Assembly: GCA_022457065.1 (NCBI GenBank)
Contig: JAJGBQ010000004.1
Location: 4,154,001-4,218,000 of the forward strand
DNA length: 64,000 bases
Direction of reading: 5' to 3'
Origin: Curvularia sp. ZM96
Lineage: Eukaryota; Ascomycota; Dothideomycetes; Pleosporales; Pleosporaceae
The translations under genes were made by a program, and so were the position numbers. Under the pieces are notes generated by a model, which made no database searches, was not told the origin of the DNA, and saw only the letters and a program-made list of their open reading frames with translations. Position 1 is the stretch's first letter. Every line of letters starts with the position of its first letter. Positions 47,071 through 56,928 of the stretch are shown here, in pieces.

Positions 47071-47928
47071 TAGTATATGGGCTGTTGTGGCAGTGGTGGT
47101 ATTTACAGAATAGTGGATTGGGTACGGCCCTGGCGACAACACTGGGTATGCATTGGCGCGTTGGAAAGGATGGTTCTGGCAGACATTGAGTGACGACAAT
47201 AAACCATGGTTGCAGTTGTTTCAAACTTGTTATTGTGTCTCGGACAAAGGACCTGGCGTGACCGGACTGGCGACGGAACAGGGTGGTTACCGTCGTGCCC
47301 GAGCCGCAATGCCGCAGTCCAAGACGGTGGTGGCATGTAGTAGCCATGGACGTCGAAACATGGCAACGCGGTGACGGAGCGAAGGAAGCGTCTTGGCCCG
47401 CCGTGCAGATCGCCGGTGGTGTGACCCCACTTGGCGGACCGGGGAGCTGTTTTCTTCGGCGGGCTCCCACGTCATTTGGCTCGCCTACTGCGACAAATGG
47501 GATTCCATGGTCGTATCTTCACCGGCTCCGACCATGCATTCACCAATAGTCCCGGACATGTGTACATAGCCTCCCTTCACCAGCAAAAAAAAAACAGCGC
47601 ATCGGCTCACCACCGCTGCCATTGCCTGCAATTCAATTCATGTCGTGACTGCTCCCGCCCGCACTCGGCATAGCTACCCCTCCATCTCCCACCATCATCC
47701 CACCTCCGCCCATCGAGCCTTCTCAACACGCAGGGGCCCGCTTCTTTTTGGCGTCTGTAAGTTTTCAGCTAGACAGGTGCATCCACCTTGACCTCATACC
47801 GACCCACGCCCAAATATCTTTTCGGCCCTGCGCTCACCTCACCACCGACTTCGTACCTTGATTCTGCTCTCTCCCTCCACTCACTGCCCAGTCTGATACC
47901 ACGCACACACTACTTCTGCTACCCCAAG
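47071..47928. promoter_or_regulatory. PFK upstream region
   Basis: This 858-base tandem spacer lies between NIC96 and the glycolytic gene. The last ~250 bases are CT/CCA-rich, the usual leader of highly expressed fungal genes. It includes an A9 run at about 47586-47594. No separate gene was seen. Confidence 0.45.
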
Positions 47929-50348
47929 ATGGCGCCCGCCGACATCCCCCCGCCCCTCGAGGGCAAGAAGAGGCGCATTGGAGTTATGACCAGCGGAGGA
48001 GACGCGCCCGGCATGAACGGCGCCGTACGAGCCGTCGTCCGCACAGCCATCCACAACAACTGCGAAGCCTACGCCATATACGAGGGCTACGACGGCCTGG
48101 TCAAGGGCGGCGATATGATCAAGGAAATGAAGTGGGAGGACGTCAGAGGCTTCTTATCCGAGGGAGGCACCCTCATCGGCACAGCCCGCTGCATGGAGTT
48201 CATGCAGCGTGAGGGACGCCGGACAGCTGCAAAGAACTTGATCACCAAGGGCATTGACGCGCTCATCATCTGCGGTGGTGATGGCTCCCTCACAGGTGCA
48301 GACAAGTTCCGCGCAGAATGGCCAGAGCTGCTAGAAGAGCTTGTCGAGGCCAAAGAGCTCACGCAGAAGCAAGTCGAGCCATTCAAACACCTCAACATTG
48401 TCGGTTTGGTCGGCTCTATTGACAATGACCTGTCCATGACAGATGCCACCATTGGCTGCTATACATCACTCGCCCGTATCTGCGAAGCCATCGACTCGGT
48501 CGACACTACCGCCGTAAGCCATCAACGAGCCTTCGTCATCGAGGTCATGGGCCGTCACTGCGGATGGCTCGCGCTCAGTGCCGGTGTTGCAACAGGAGCA
48601 GACTTTGTCTTCATCCCGGAAAACCCACCACATGAAGGCTGGCAACAGGACATGTGCCGACAGATCAAGAAGCAAAGGGAAATGGGCAAGCGAAAGACAA
48701 TTGTCGTCGTCGCTGAAGGTGCCATCGATCGCAACCTTAACAAGATTACGTCGCAGCACGTCAAGGACATCCTTGCAAACGACGCAAAGCTCGACACCCG
48801 TGTAACAACACTTGGACATGTCCAACGTGGAGGCACACCATGCGCTTACGATCGTATGCTTGCAACACTTCAGGGAGTTGAGGCCGTCAAGGCAGTTTTG
48901 GAGGCTAGCCCCGACGTCCCCAGCCCCGTCATCTGCATGCAAGAGAACAAGATTGTCCGCCGTCCCCTTCTCGAGGCTGTCGCTCAGACCAAGGAAGTCG
49001 CCGTGGCTATCAACAACAAGGATTTCCACAAGGCTATGCAGTTCCGCGACACCGAATTCGAGCAACAGTACCAGGCCTACAAGATCACCACAGCAGCTGA
49101 CCAGCCAGAGCTTCTCCTACCTGAAAACAAGCGCATGCGCATTGGTATCATTCACGTTGGAGCACCAGCTGGAGGAATGAATGCAGCGACTCGTGCTGCC
49201 GTAGCTCATTGCATTGCTCGTGGTCACACACCAGTCGCACTTCACAATGGCTTCCCTGGCATCATCCGCCACCACTCTGATGAGCCAATCGGCGCCGTTC
49301 GAGAAATCAAATGGATTGATGCTGAGACCTGGGCGTCCAAGGGAGGCTCTGAGATTGGTACCAACCGTGGACTTCCTAGTGAGGATCTCGAGACCGTCTC
49401 ATATGTCTTCAAGAAGTACGACATTCAGGCTTTGTTCGTCGTTGGCGGATTCGAGGCTTTCACAGCTGTCTCTGAATTGCGAAAAGCACGCGAACACTAC
49501 AAGGCATTCAAGATTCCTATGGTAAGTACATGACTCTGGACTATAGGTTCAAGTGTTTAAGCAATGCCCTAATGCAAACCCAGGTTATCCTTCCCGCTAC
49601 CATTTCGAACAACGTTCCCGGCACTGAGTACTCGATTGGCTCAGATACCTGTTTGAACGCACTCATTCAGTATTCTGATGCCTGCCGCCAATCTGCATCC
49701 GCAAGCCGTCGCCGTGTCTTCGTCATTGAGACGCAGGGTGGTGAATCAGGTTACATTGCAACTGTTGCTGGCCTCAGTATCGGAGCTATGGCCGTTTACA
49801 CTCCAGAGGACGGAATTGACCTCAAGATGCTGGACCGTGACATTGATCACCTGAGCACTGTTTTCAGGAAGGACAGGGGTATCAGCAGGTCTGGTAAGGT
49901 GATTCTTGTCAACGAGAAGGCATCCAAGACATACTCTGTGCAGATCATCGCACAGATGATTGCCGAAGCTGGCAAGGGCAAGTTCGAATCCCGCCATGGT
50001 GTACCTGGTCACTTCCAGCAAGGCACGATTCCTTCGCCCATGGACCGTGTCAGGGCTGTTAGGTTCGCTACCAAGGCTATGCAGCATCTCGAGGGCTTTG
50101 CTGGTGTGAGCCCAGATGATATCGACGACGACCCGATGTCCATCAGTGTCATTGGTATTAAGGGCAGCAAACTACTCTTCTCTCCGATGGAGGCTGTTGA
50201 GAGGAGGGAGACTGAGTGGCACCGGAGGCGTCCCAAGCACGAGTTCTGGATGGCTCTTAAGGAGACGGTCGACATGCTGTCAGGCAGGCCCCGAGCCCCA
50301 AGCAACCCCACAGACATTGACACATTGGCTGGTCGTCCCGCTAAATGA
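47929..50348 (+). CDS. pfkA: ATP-dependent 6-phosphofructokinase
   Basis: This enzyme phosphorylates fructose-6-phosphate to fructose-1,6-bisphosphate and is the entry of the cluster's product into glycolysis. Exons are 47929-49521 and 49584-50348, giving 785 aa, the usual size for fungal PFK. It has two tandem halves. The N-terminal catalytic half has GVMTSGGDAPGMN, GGDGSLTGA, the catalytic GSIDNDL and MGRHCGWLA. The C-terminal regulatory half has GAPAGGMNAATRA, PATISNNVPGTEYSIGSD and ETQGGESGYIA, with altered catalytic residues. I start at the ATG at 47929 (MAPADIPP) because no in-frame ATG lies upstream. It sits outside the GlcNAc cluster, and the proximity is probably chance. Confidence 0.95.
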
Positions 50349-50497
50349 GTATGTACGGGCTACCGAAGCCTGAAGGGGCCTCTAAACTTAAAGATGAGCA
50401 AGCAGGACAGTGCAGGGACTGTTGAGCGACATTCTAATCACACTGTAGACGTAGATGCTAACCTATGATAACGACCTTTGAATGCTATGATGACATT

Positions 50498-51496
50498 TTA
50501 CTCTTCTTGAAAAGCCTTGAGACTCTCGTCGTTCCAACTGAGAAACTTTCCACTCAACTCCTTTTCACCACTTACTGCAAGTTTGGCGATGACGTGCCCC
50601 GGTTGCTCGGGCTTCAAAAGTCCTCCGTTGCTCTTCAATCCACTGAACTTCGCTCGATCCGTTTGGCTCATGCGCTCATGGTGCACCTCGCGAATCTCCC
50701 GCTGCATCTCTGTGTCCACAACACCTGGCCGGATGGAGATGGTGGTGACATCAGGCTCTTCCACGGAAAGCGTCAGTGCAAGATGGTTGAGGACTGCTTT
50801 TCCCGCGCCATAGCAGCCCCAGCCTTGGTACGCAGACACCGCTGCCCCAGACGAAGTAAGCAGGATACGGCCCTTTGTCGCGCGTAGCGAAGGAAGGGAA
50901 GCCTGAATCTGCAAGGAGACAAAATGTTAGCAGGCCCCTTGATTGTGCATGGAGAGAGAGAAAAAAATCCGTACCAAGGCGATAGCACTGAAGACATTGA
51001 TATCAAAGCCTTTCTTCCACTCTTCGACACCCGCATCTGCAACTTTTTTCACGGGATCCAGGCTCCCGTGGTTAATAACAACCGAATCGAGGCGACCCCA
51101 GCGTTCATTTGCCAACTCCACGGCTCGTTTGGGGAGCGATGCATCGGCCATGTCGCCGGCGAGTACTTCGACTTTGTCGGAGCCATATTGGTAGTGCAGT
51201 TGATCTAGGGCCGAGTGGGTCCGGGATACAAGGACGAGTTTGTGCCCGTGGGAGAGGAGATGGTGGGCGATTGCTAGTCCAATTCCTAGGAGATAGGGTT
51301 ATTTTTTTGGTGTATACCATAACAGGGTGATTGGCTTGTCATGCACGTGCTCTGTTGAAATGGATTGGAGGGAAGGAGGAGGGGTATGAAACAGCCGTCA
51401 AGGCAATTGAGTGGCTTGTTGGAATGGATTACAGGACCCTGGCTTACCTCTGGAAGCGCCTGTCAGTATCACCACCATTTCCTTTGATTCGCTCAT
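50498..51496 (-). CDS. Short-chain dehydrogenase/reductase
   Basis: Exons are 51496-51448, 51285-50975 and 50908-50498, giving 256 aa. The first intron is long for this window (162 nt) and the second is 66 nt. The classical SDR layout is present: cofactor loop TGASRGIG (split by the first intron), GDMAD, VVINHGSL, a Ser in LLTSSGAA, and the catalytic YGAGK. SIRPGVVDTEMQ follows. The N-terminus starts directly at the Rossmann fold, so the protein is soluble. It resembles the benzil-reductase/sepiapterin-reductase-like group (yeast Irc24). The substrate is unknown. It converges with the phosphofructokinase gene over 149 bases. Confidence 0.88.
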
Positions 51497-52145
51497 ATTG
51501 ATTTCTCTTTTCTCGGCTTGTTATGCAGTTTGGACAAGTGCAATAGGCGAGAAAACTTGAGAGTGTAATGCAAATGACGTCATATTAGTCACCTGATTCT
51601 GCGTTGTCTGGGCTAGGTTCTATGTCGGCGGTAGCCGCGCCTTTTCGGTCTTGTTCAATCTGTCCTGTGTGTATCACGTTTCGATTGTGTGCATATGCAC
51701 GAACAGCGTGCCCATGTTGTTTGCATAGCTCTATATTGCAACTAAATTATCACTGATACATGGACGATCTCACTGAGAAAATTATACAAAAATTCTGGAT
51801 ACATGTACATCCCCGGCTTCATGGCTGACGCGCTCCACTAGCGCCGAATTTTCTAATACACTCGCTTGCTTTCCTATGAATCTAAAATAAAAGAATCACG
51901 ACTAGTAGCCCTCTGGCCATGGACGCGTGCCAGTGGACATTACAAGACCAGAAACAGCTGTTTTGGCTTCCATCTCCTTGTCCATCATCTCCAATAACAG
52001 CACACATTGACGTAGGTAATCTGACCAAGTTTCAATCTGGCGCTGTAATCTTACTGAGCGTTCAATTGTATGATTTAGTGTACGTCTGAACTAATTCTCC
52101 TACATTGGTAACACTAATTTCGTTAGACCGTAGGCTTCGAAAATA
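51497..52145. other. SDR upstream region, AT-rich
   Basis: This stretch is upstream of the SDR gene and leads into a transposon-like insertion. It is AT-richer than the genes and has no coding signature. I see nothing specific beyond the likely promoter. Confidence 0.4.
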
Positions 52146-52153
52146 CTCCCTAT
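52146..52153. repeat. 8-bp target-site duplication, left copy
   Basis: CTCCCTAT directly precedes the inverted-repeat element and is repeated exactly at 52301-52308 after it. An 8-bp duplication is the hallmark of hAT transposition. Confidence 0.85.
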
Positions 52154-52300
52154 TAGGCTGGCAAAGGGGTACCCCCTACCCAAGGGTTGGGTTGGGTAGG
52201 GTAGGGTAGGGTCGCACAGGGCGTGGGTAGGGTTGGGTTGGGTCTGGGTCTTATATAAGCAGAACCCAACCCAACCCAACCCTACCCATTTGCCAGCCTA
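52154..52300. mobile_element. 147-bp hAT-like MITE with telomere-like interior
   Basis: The element begins TAGGCTGGCAAA and ends with its exact reverse complement, a perfect 12-bp terminal inverted repeat. It is flanked by identical 8-bp direct repeats. The ends fit the hAT pattern (C/T-A-G..., with GGCAAA further in). The interior is made of GGGTT/GGGTA units on the left and their complement on the right, so the strand can fold into a long hairpin. A TATATAAG lies between the arms. It has no coding capacity, so it would need a transposase in trans. Confidence 0.85.
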
Positions 52301-52308
52301 CTCCCTAT
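52301..52308. repeat. 8-bp target-site duplication, right copy
   Basis: CTCCCTAT is identical to the copy at 52146-52153, on the other side of the element. Confidence 0.85.
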
Positions 52309-52444
52309 GAGACTGAAACATAACGTTTTAGTCGCATAAAAATGATGGTAGCACAGAACTCGGGTGCAACCGTTGCTATGATCCTCGAGCGTCTGCAGGC
52401 ACCCACCGCTGCGTGTATATGAAACATCCACATCCTTAAAAAAT

Positions 52445-53501
52445 CTATCTTTGTATCGTTAGCTGAAGGGTAGGTAGATTGGCAGCATCAAACCCTTTTA
52501 AATCATCATTCCCCTCGATGCTCCATCCTAATCTTTCCAAGAATGCCACCACTTCTGTTTTCAGCTGCTTTGCGTCTGCGAAATCTCCCTTCCAACACTT
52601 GTGCACAATCTCGCCCATATGCTCTGTCTCAAGCGGCGGCCACTCCTTATGAGGGATCATCATTGCGATTTCTCGTCCCGATCTGCCTGTGCGATCCCCC
52701 GGCCAGAACCCAGTCATGAGCTCATACACTACACATCCGTACAGGAACAAGTCCGTCTGCATGGTGCCTTTGGACTGATGCTCAAACGGATGGAAGAACT
52801 CGCCGCTGGTGCGGTTGCAATCGTGCCAGGCACCAGTACGGCTCCGAAATCCGGCGTTTACAAATCCAACGAGGGAGAGGGACAGATGGGAGTCCGAAGA
52901 GAGCCAGCATTGATCGAGGTTGAGATCGCCAAAAATGATTTCATGGTCATGAATAAAAGATAGACCTGAGATGATATGGAGTGCCCATTGATACATCAAA
53001 GGTCGGCATACAGTCAGAATACGACTGGACACTGAATCCAAGGGAGCGCTGTACATGACAGCTTTGTTCTGCTGAATGAAATCGTTGACCGGCGGTCCTG
53101 AAGGTTTTGCCAGCACAGGAAGTGCAGTCCATGGGTCCCGACGCAGAAATCTATTATTCTCAATTGTCACAAAGGTATGAACAAGATTCCGGGCCAGCTG
53201 TAACTTACGGTACAAGATGAGGATGAGTTCCGCTGATTTTCTCCTCATAGATGACCGTTGTTTGCCAGCAGAGTCCCGCGCCGTGCTCATCCCGCCATCT
53301 GGCGTCCAACGAATCATCATATTCATGAATATAGTGACAAATGTACTCATTTGGTAAAAGGATTACTGAGTCCTTGTCGAGTTGCGATGCATGAACCAGT
53401 CCTAGATCCGCACTGTAGCCAGGTACGGTACCAGGGATGGGAGGGGGACGTTTGTCTGTGGCAGAAGGCTCAAGCCTGATTTTGTTGCAAGTTCTCGCCA
53501 T
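52445..53501 (-). CDS. Protein kinase-like protein with degenerate active site
   Basis: Exons are 53501-53209 and 53150-52445, giving 332 aa. The 58-nt intron joins THPHLVP to FLRRDPW. The fold order is that of a protein kinase, with LMYQWALHIISGLSFIHDHEII before the catalytic loop and FLYGCVVYELMTGFWP as a clear C-lobe helix. The catalytic loop reads FGDLNLDQ where HRDLKxxN is expected: His to Phe, Lys to Asn and Asn to Gln, with the Asp (D173) kept. The DFG motif reads GFV. No glycine-rich loop is evident. This looks like a pseudokinase. No partner can be named. It sits between a MITE and a microsatellite in an accessory-looking stretch. Confidence 0.7.
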
Positions 53502-53659
53502 GTTTGAATGACGGGCTGTTTGAATAGAAGTTAGGAGCAGATTGCGATGAATTTGGAGCTAGCTTGTGCTATGCTTCACGCGAGGGAAAATTTAGTAGGT
53601 AATGCACTGACTAGGTAACAGCCCATTGGTTAGAGCCGTGGAGATGGCATGCAAGACAT

Positions 53660-53736
<77 letters not shown>

Positions 53737-54842
53737 TATGTAAACTTCCTAGTAGTACGTTAGATCCGAAAGTGTCATGCCATCATATATTCTCATTTCG
53801 ATAGTTCAATCCTGTGAATAAGTCCGATCTTGATTTCGCATGCATCTAACGAAACTGTGATTTTTATTACGTGCTGTAGAGAGAATGCATGTCCTGGTAT
53901 CTATTTACGTTCGTGAAACCGCATCAATAGGGAGTACATAAGTACTCTACAATTACCGCGAAAACAATAAAAGCGAAAACGTAAGATGAACACATTATTC
54001 AAGATGAGACGAGGCGGCTTCGTAAACACCACTGGGCCTAACCCAGAGCCGTAAATCAATCTTCTATTTCAACATGGGAATATTGTTTTGAATGATCGTA
54101 AGATTTGATCGATCGAGTTTCTGAGCTGGATTTGATAAGTTGCGGAAACTAATTCATGGTGTTGGAACGAATACAAAGAGACCATCAGTAAGGACGGCGC
54201 AATAGATACGCATCCTTACTGCCAGTACCCTATAGGTGTAATTGTTGGATCTTCAACGTTGTGATCATGTAACCACCTGGTTTCTAGCAAGGCAGTCTGA
54301 ATGCGTACAATAGCTATAAGTCGACAAACTTTGAAGCTCTACTAGGACCGGTCCACAGGTACAACAAGGGGCTTTTTGGGTTAGCCTTATGGTCTCTGAG
54401 CCGTTACATTTGCTTGTCAAATAGTGTTCTCTACTTCAAAGATAGCGGAGAAGACAAAATGTTCAGCAGATGAGGAAGTCGTTTTTTCCACAAGCAAATA
54501 GTAGATCCAACCTACTCTTCTGTCGACATGTCAAGCTTCCAAACATCAACTACATAACAAAAGTATAATAACTTTCTAGTGCAACAGCAGATTATGTAGG
54601 CAAAGTATACACCGTACATGCGCTGATGGGGTACCTGTTAAGGAGTGGTTGCGTAGCTGGAGTGACTTCGCACATCCCACACATAATGGCGTAGTCGTTG
54701 GAGGTCACTTTTTTCGAAATCAGTAGCCAAAAAGTCATTATTTATTTATGTCAGATGTCTATGTCACATTGGTTGCTGCGCATCCTCTCAACGTAAACGT
54801 GGACACAGCTCGATGCGGTCTAAGCGCTCCGCACTGGACCGC
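53502..54842. other. AT-rich spacer with microsatellite
   Basis: This 1.34-kb stretch separates the kinase-like gene start from the RPT6 3' end. It contains a long dinucleotide repeat and then about 1 kb of AT-rich sequence with no coding signature. A short hairpin, GAGTAC-ATAA-GTACTC, lies at about 53933-53948. It could be old, decayed repeat sequence, but I cannot identify an element. Confidence 0.4.
53661..53734. repeat. (AC)37 microsatellite
   Basis: A perfect AC dinucleotide repeat of 74 bases. It is the longest simple repeat in the window and is probably length-polymorphic. Confidence 0.98.
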
Positions 54843-56062
54843 CTACTTCCACAACTTGCTAAGACTGGTGGCCTTGTCGTCGTGCTTGTTCAGAACCTTG
54901 GCTGTTGCCAGATCAAAGTCTTCTTGTGTGACGTGCACTCTCCTTTCTCTCAGAGCGTACATACCAGCCTCGGTACAGACACCCTTCAACTCGGCACCCG
55001 AACATCCGTTCATCTTCTCAGCGATTTTGGTGAGGTTGATTCCACGCGTCAAGTTCATGCTCCTTGAGTGAATCCGCAGAATATCAGCACGCGCCTCGAC
55101 GGTTGGCGGTGGGAACTCAATCTTTCGGTCGATACGGCCAGGTCGTAATAGGGCAGGGTCGAGGATGTCGAGTCGATTGGTCGCCATGATGATCTTGATG
55201 TTCTTGGTCGGCTCGAAACCGTCCAGCTGGTTCAAGAGTTCCAGCATAGTCCGCTGTACCTCGGAATCGCCACCAGAACTGCCCTCAACACGACTCGATC
55301 CAATGCTGTCGATTTCGTCCATGAAAATGATACTAGGTGCGTGTTCTCGCGCCATAACGAACAGTTCTCGTACCATGCGACTACCTTCTCCAATGTATTT
55401 TTGAACCAACTCGCTACCAGACACTCGGATAAACTTGCAGTCAGCGTGGTGTGCAACGGCACGCGCAAGTAGCGTCTTTCCAGTTCCAGGTGGACCGTAC
55501 AGCAGAACACCCTTTGGTTGAGCAATACCGAGCGACTCGAAGAGTTCGGGATGTTGGAGACCAAGCTCAATGACTTCTTTGATCTCCTTGATCTGCTGGT
55601 CTAGACCACCAATCATGTCGTACGTGCTGTCGGGCACCTTTTCGACCATCATAAGAGAGACGAGCGGGTCAACCGAAGACGGTAGTAGCTTTTCGAGCTT
55701 GTAGGAATCGCTGAGCAGGGTAACGCGCTTGCCGGCGGTGAGTTTGCTGATGTCGACATTGTCGGCGACATCGACGACTGGGTTCGTTAGATTCTGGGGC
55801 CTAGCTCTGAGTCTCGTTGATACATACCGTATTTGCCCTCGGGATGCACCTTGACCAGCACCTTCTTGGTGCCCATGACCTTGACCACCTCACCAACGTA
55901 GGACCCTGGCTGCTGGAGAAGGCCAAGCTCCTCGCGTAGTAATCGTACCCTCGAGTTGTAGTCGTTGCGTTGGGCTTCGAGTCGTCGTAGCTTTGCCTGG
56001 CCTTGTATGATTTCGAGTTTCATGGCCTCGATCTTGTTGTGGAAGAAAGTGTCGAGCGCCAT
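54843..56062 (-). CDS. RPT6: 26S proteasome regulatory ATPase Rpt6
   Basis: Rpt6 is one of six AAA ATPases of the 19S base that unfold substrates. Exons are 56062-55828 and 55777-54843, giving 389 aa, the expected length. The N-terminal coiled coil is visible (KLRRLEAQRNDYNSRVRLL), then the OB domain (GSYVGEVVKVMG). The ATPase core has Walker A GPPGTGKT, Walker B IIFMDEID, and NRLDILDPALLRPGRIDRK with the arginine fingers. The C-terminus ends LSKLWK; an aromatic residue near the end suits docking into the 20S ring. The PSSVDPLVSLMMVEKVPDSTY block separates Rpt6 from its five paralogues. I use the ATG at 56062 because no ATG lies upstream in frame. Confidence 0.96.
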
Positions 56063-56928
56063 GGCTGTGACGGGCGCCGGAGGCGATGGTCGGACTGGCG
56101 GGGAGAGGAGTGGCACTGCTCAGGTATACAGGGAGAAGCAGCGAGGTACGGTATGGGCAGCGAGTGTAGGCGCGTAGTGGAGATAGCGATGGGATGGCAA
56201 TGGGGATGGCAGAGGCGTCAGTGTTTGTTTGTGGTTGGCGAATGCTGCACCGGCCGGTGTATTGACACGCTCATCACTGGAAGCTTCCGAAGCTGCGGCG
56301 GGCGGATTAATGGTTTGGCCGGGAGGGAAGTAGCGCCTGGGGGCCCCACTGCGCGCCTTCCTGGCCAGTTCCCCAATGACGCCTGCTGCCGCCGCCGCTG
56401 CCGCAGCCCCGGCACGCACCGCCACTTGCACGTGAATGCCGTAAGCAAAAGGCATCTACAGACTGCAACGCTGCACCGCGTAGCAGCTACAGGCCAGACG
56501 GGCGAACCGAATGCGCCAATGTATTGCGTCATGTGACCCGCTTGCAGCGCTTGCGCCGGCATCGTCTGGGGTGAGACAGGGCCCGCAAAAAAGCGCTATC
56601 ATCGGGAGCCGGAATGGTGGTGAGTGGCGGATGGGTGGCCGCTCGCACCGTGGAGCATGGTCATCTGCAGCTTCCGCCCACATCAGACCTCAGCAGACGG
56701 CCATCGCGGCACTCTAGCATGCATGCCCTCTCCTCGCCGATAGCTGTCACGGCACGGCGACAGACTAGTGTCTCGTGCCCATAAACACATAGCCTGCGCT
56801 GGGGCCATTCAAAGTTCCAGTCGGCCCAAAACAAGGTCGGGCTGCTGATAGCCCGCCAGCTCCTGCTATCGATCGCATCGCCTTGAACCGCATCGCTCCC
56901 CAACCGCCCGCGAGATCGCGACATCGCC
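56063..56928. promoter_or_regulatory. Divergent promoter, RPT6 / VNX1-type exchanger
   Basis: This 866-base GC-rich spacer separates divergent start codons. A GCCGCCGCTGCC-type run lies at about 56390-56405. Open frames on both strands are mutually overlapping and not called. I could not identify an Rpn4-type proteasome box by eye. Confidence 0.4.

Noticed and set aside
52176..52290. Possible interstitial telomere
   Set aside because: The GGGTT/GGGTA units are degenerate, occur in both orientations and lie inside exact inverted repeats with a target duplication, so a MITE explains them better.
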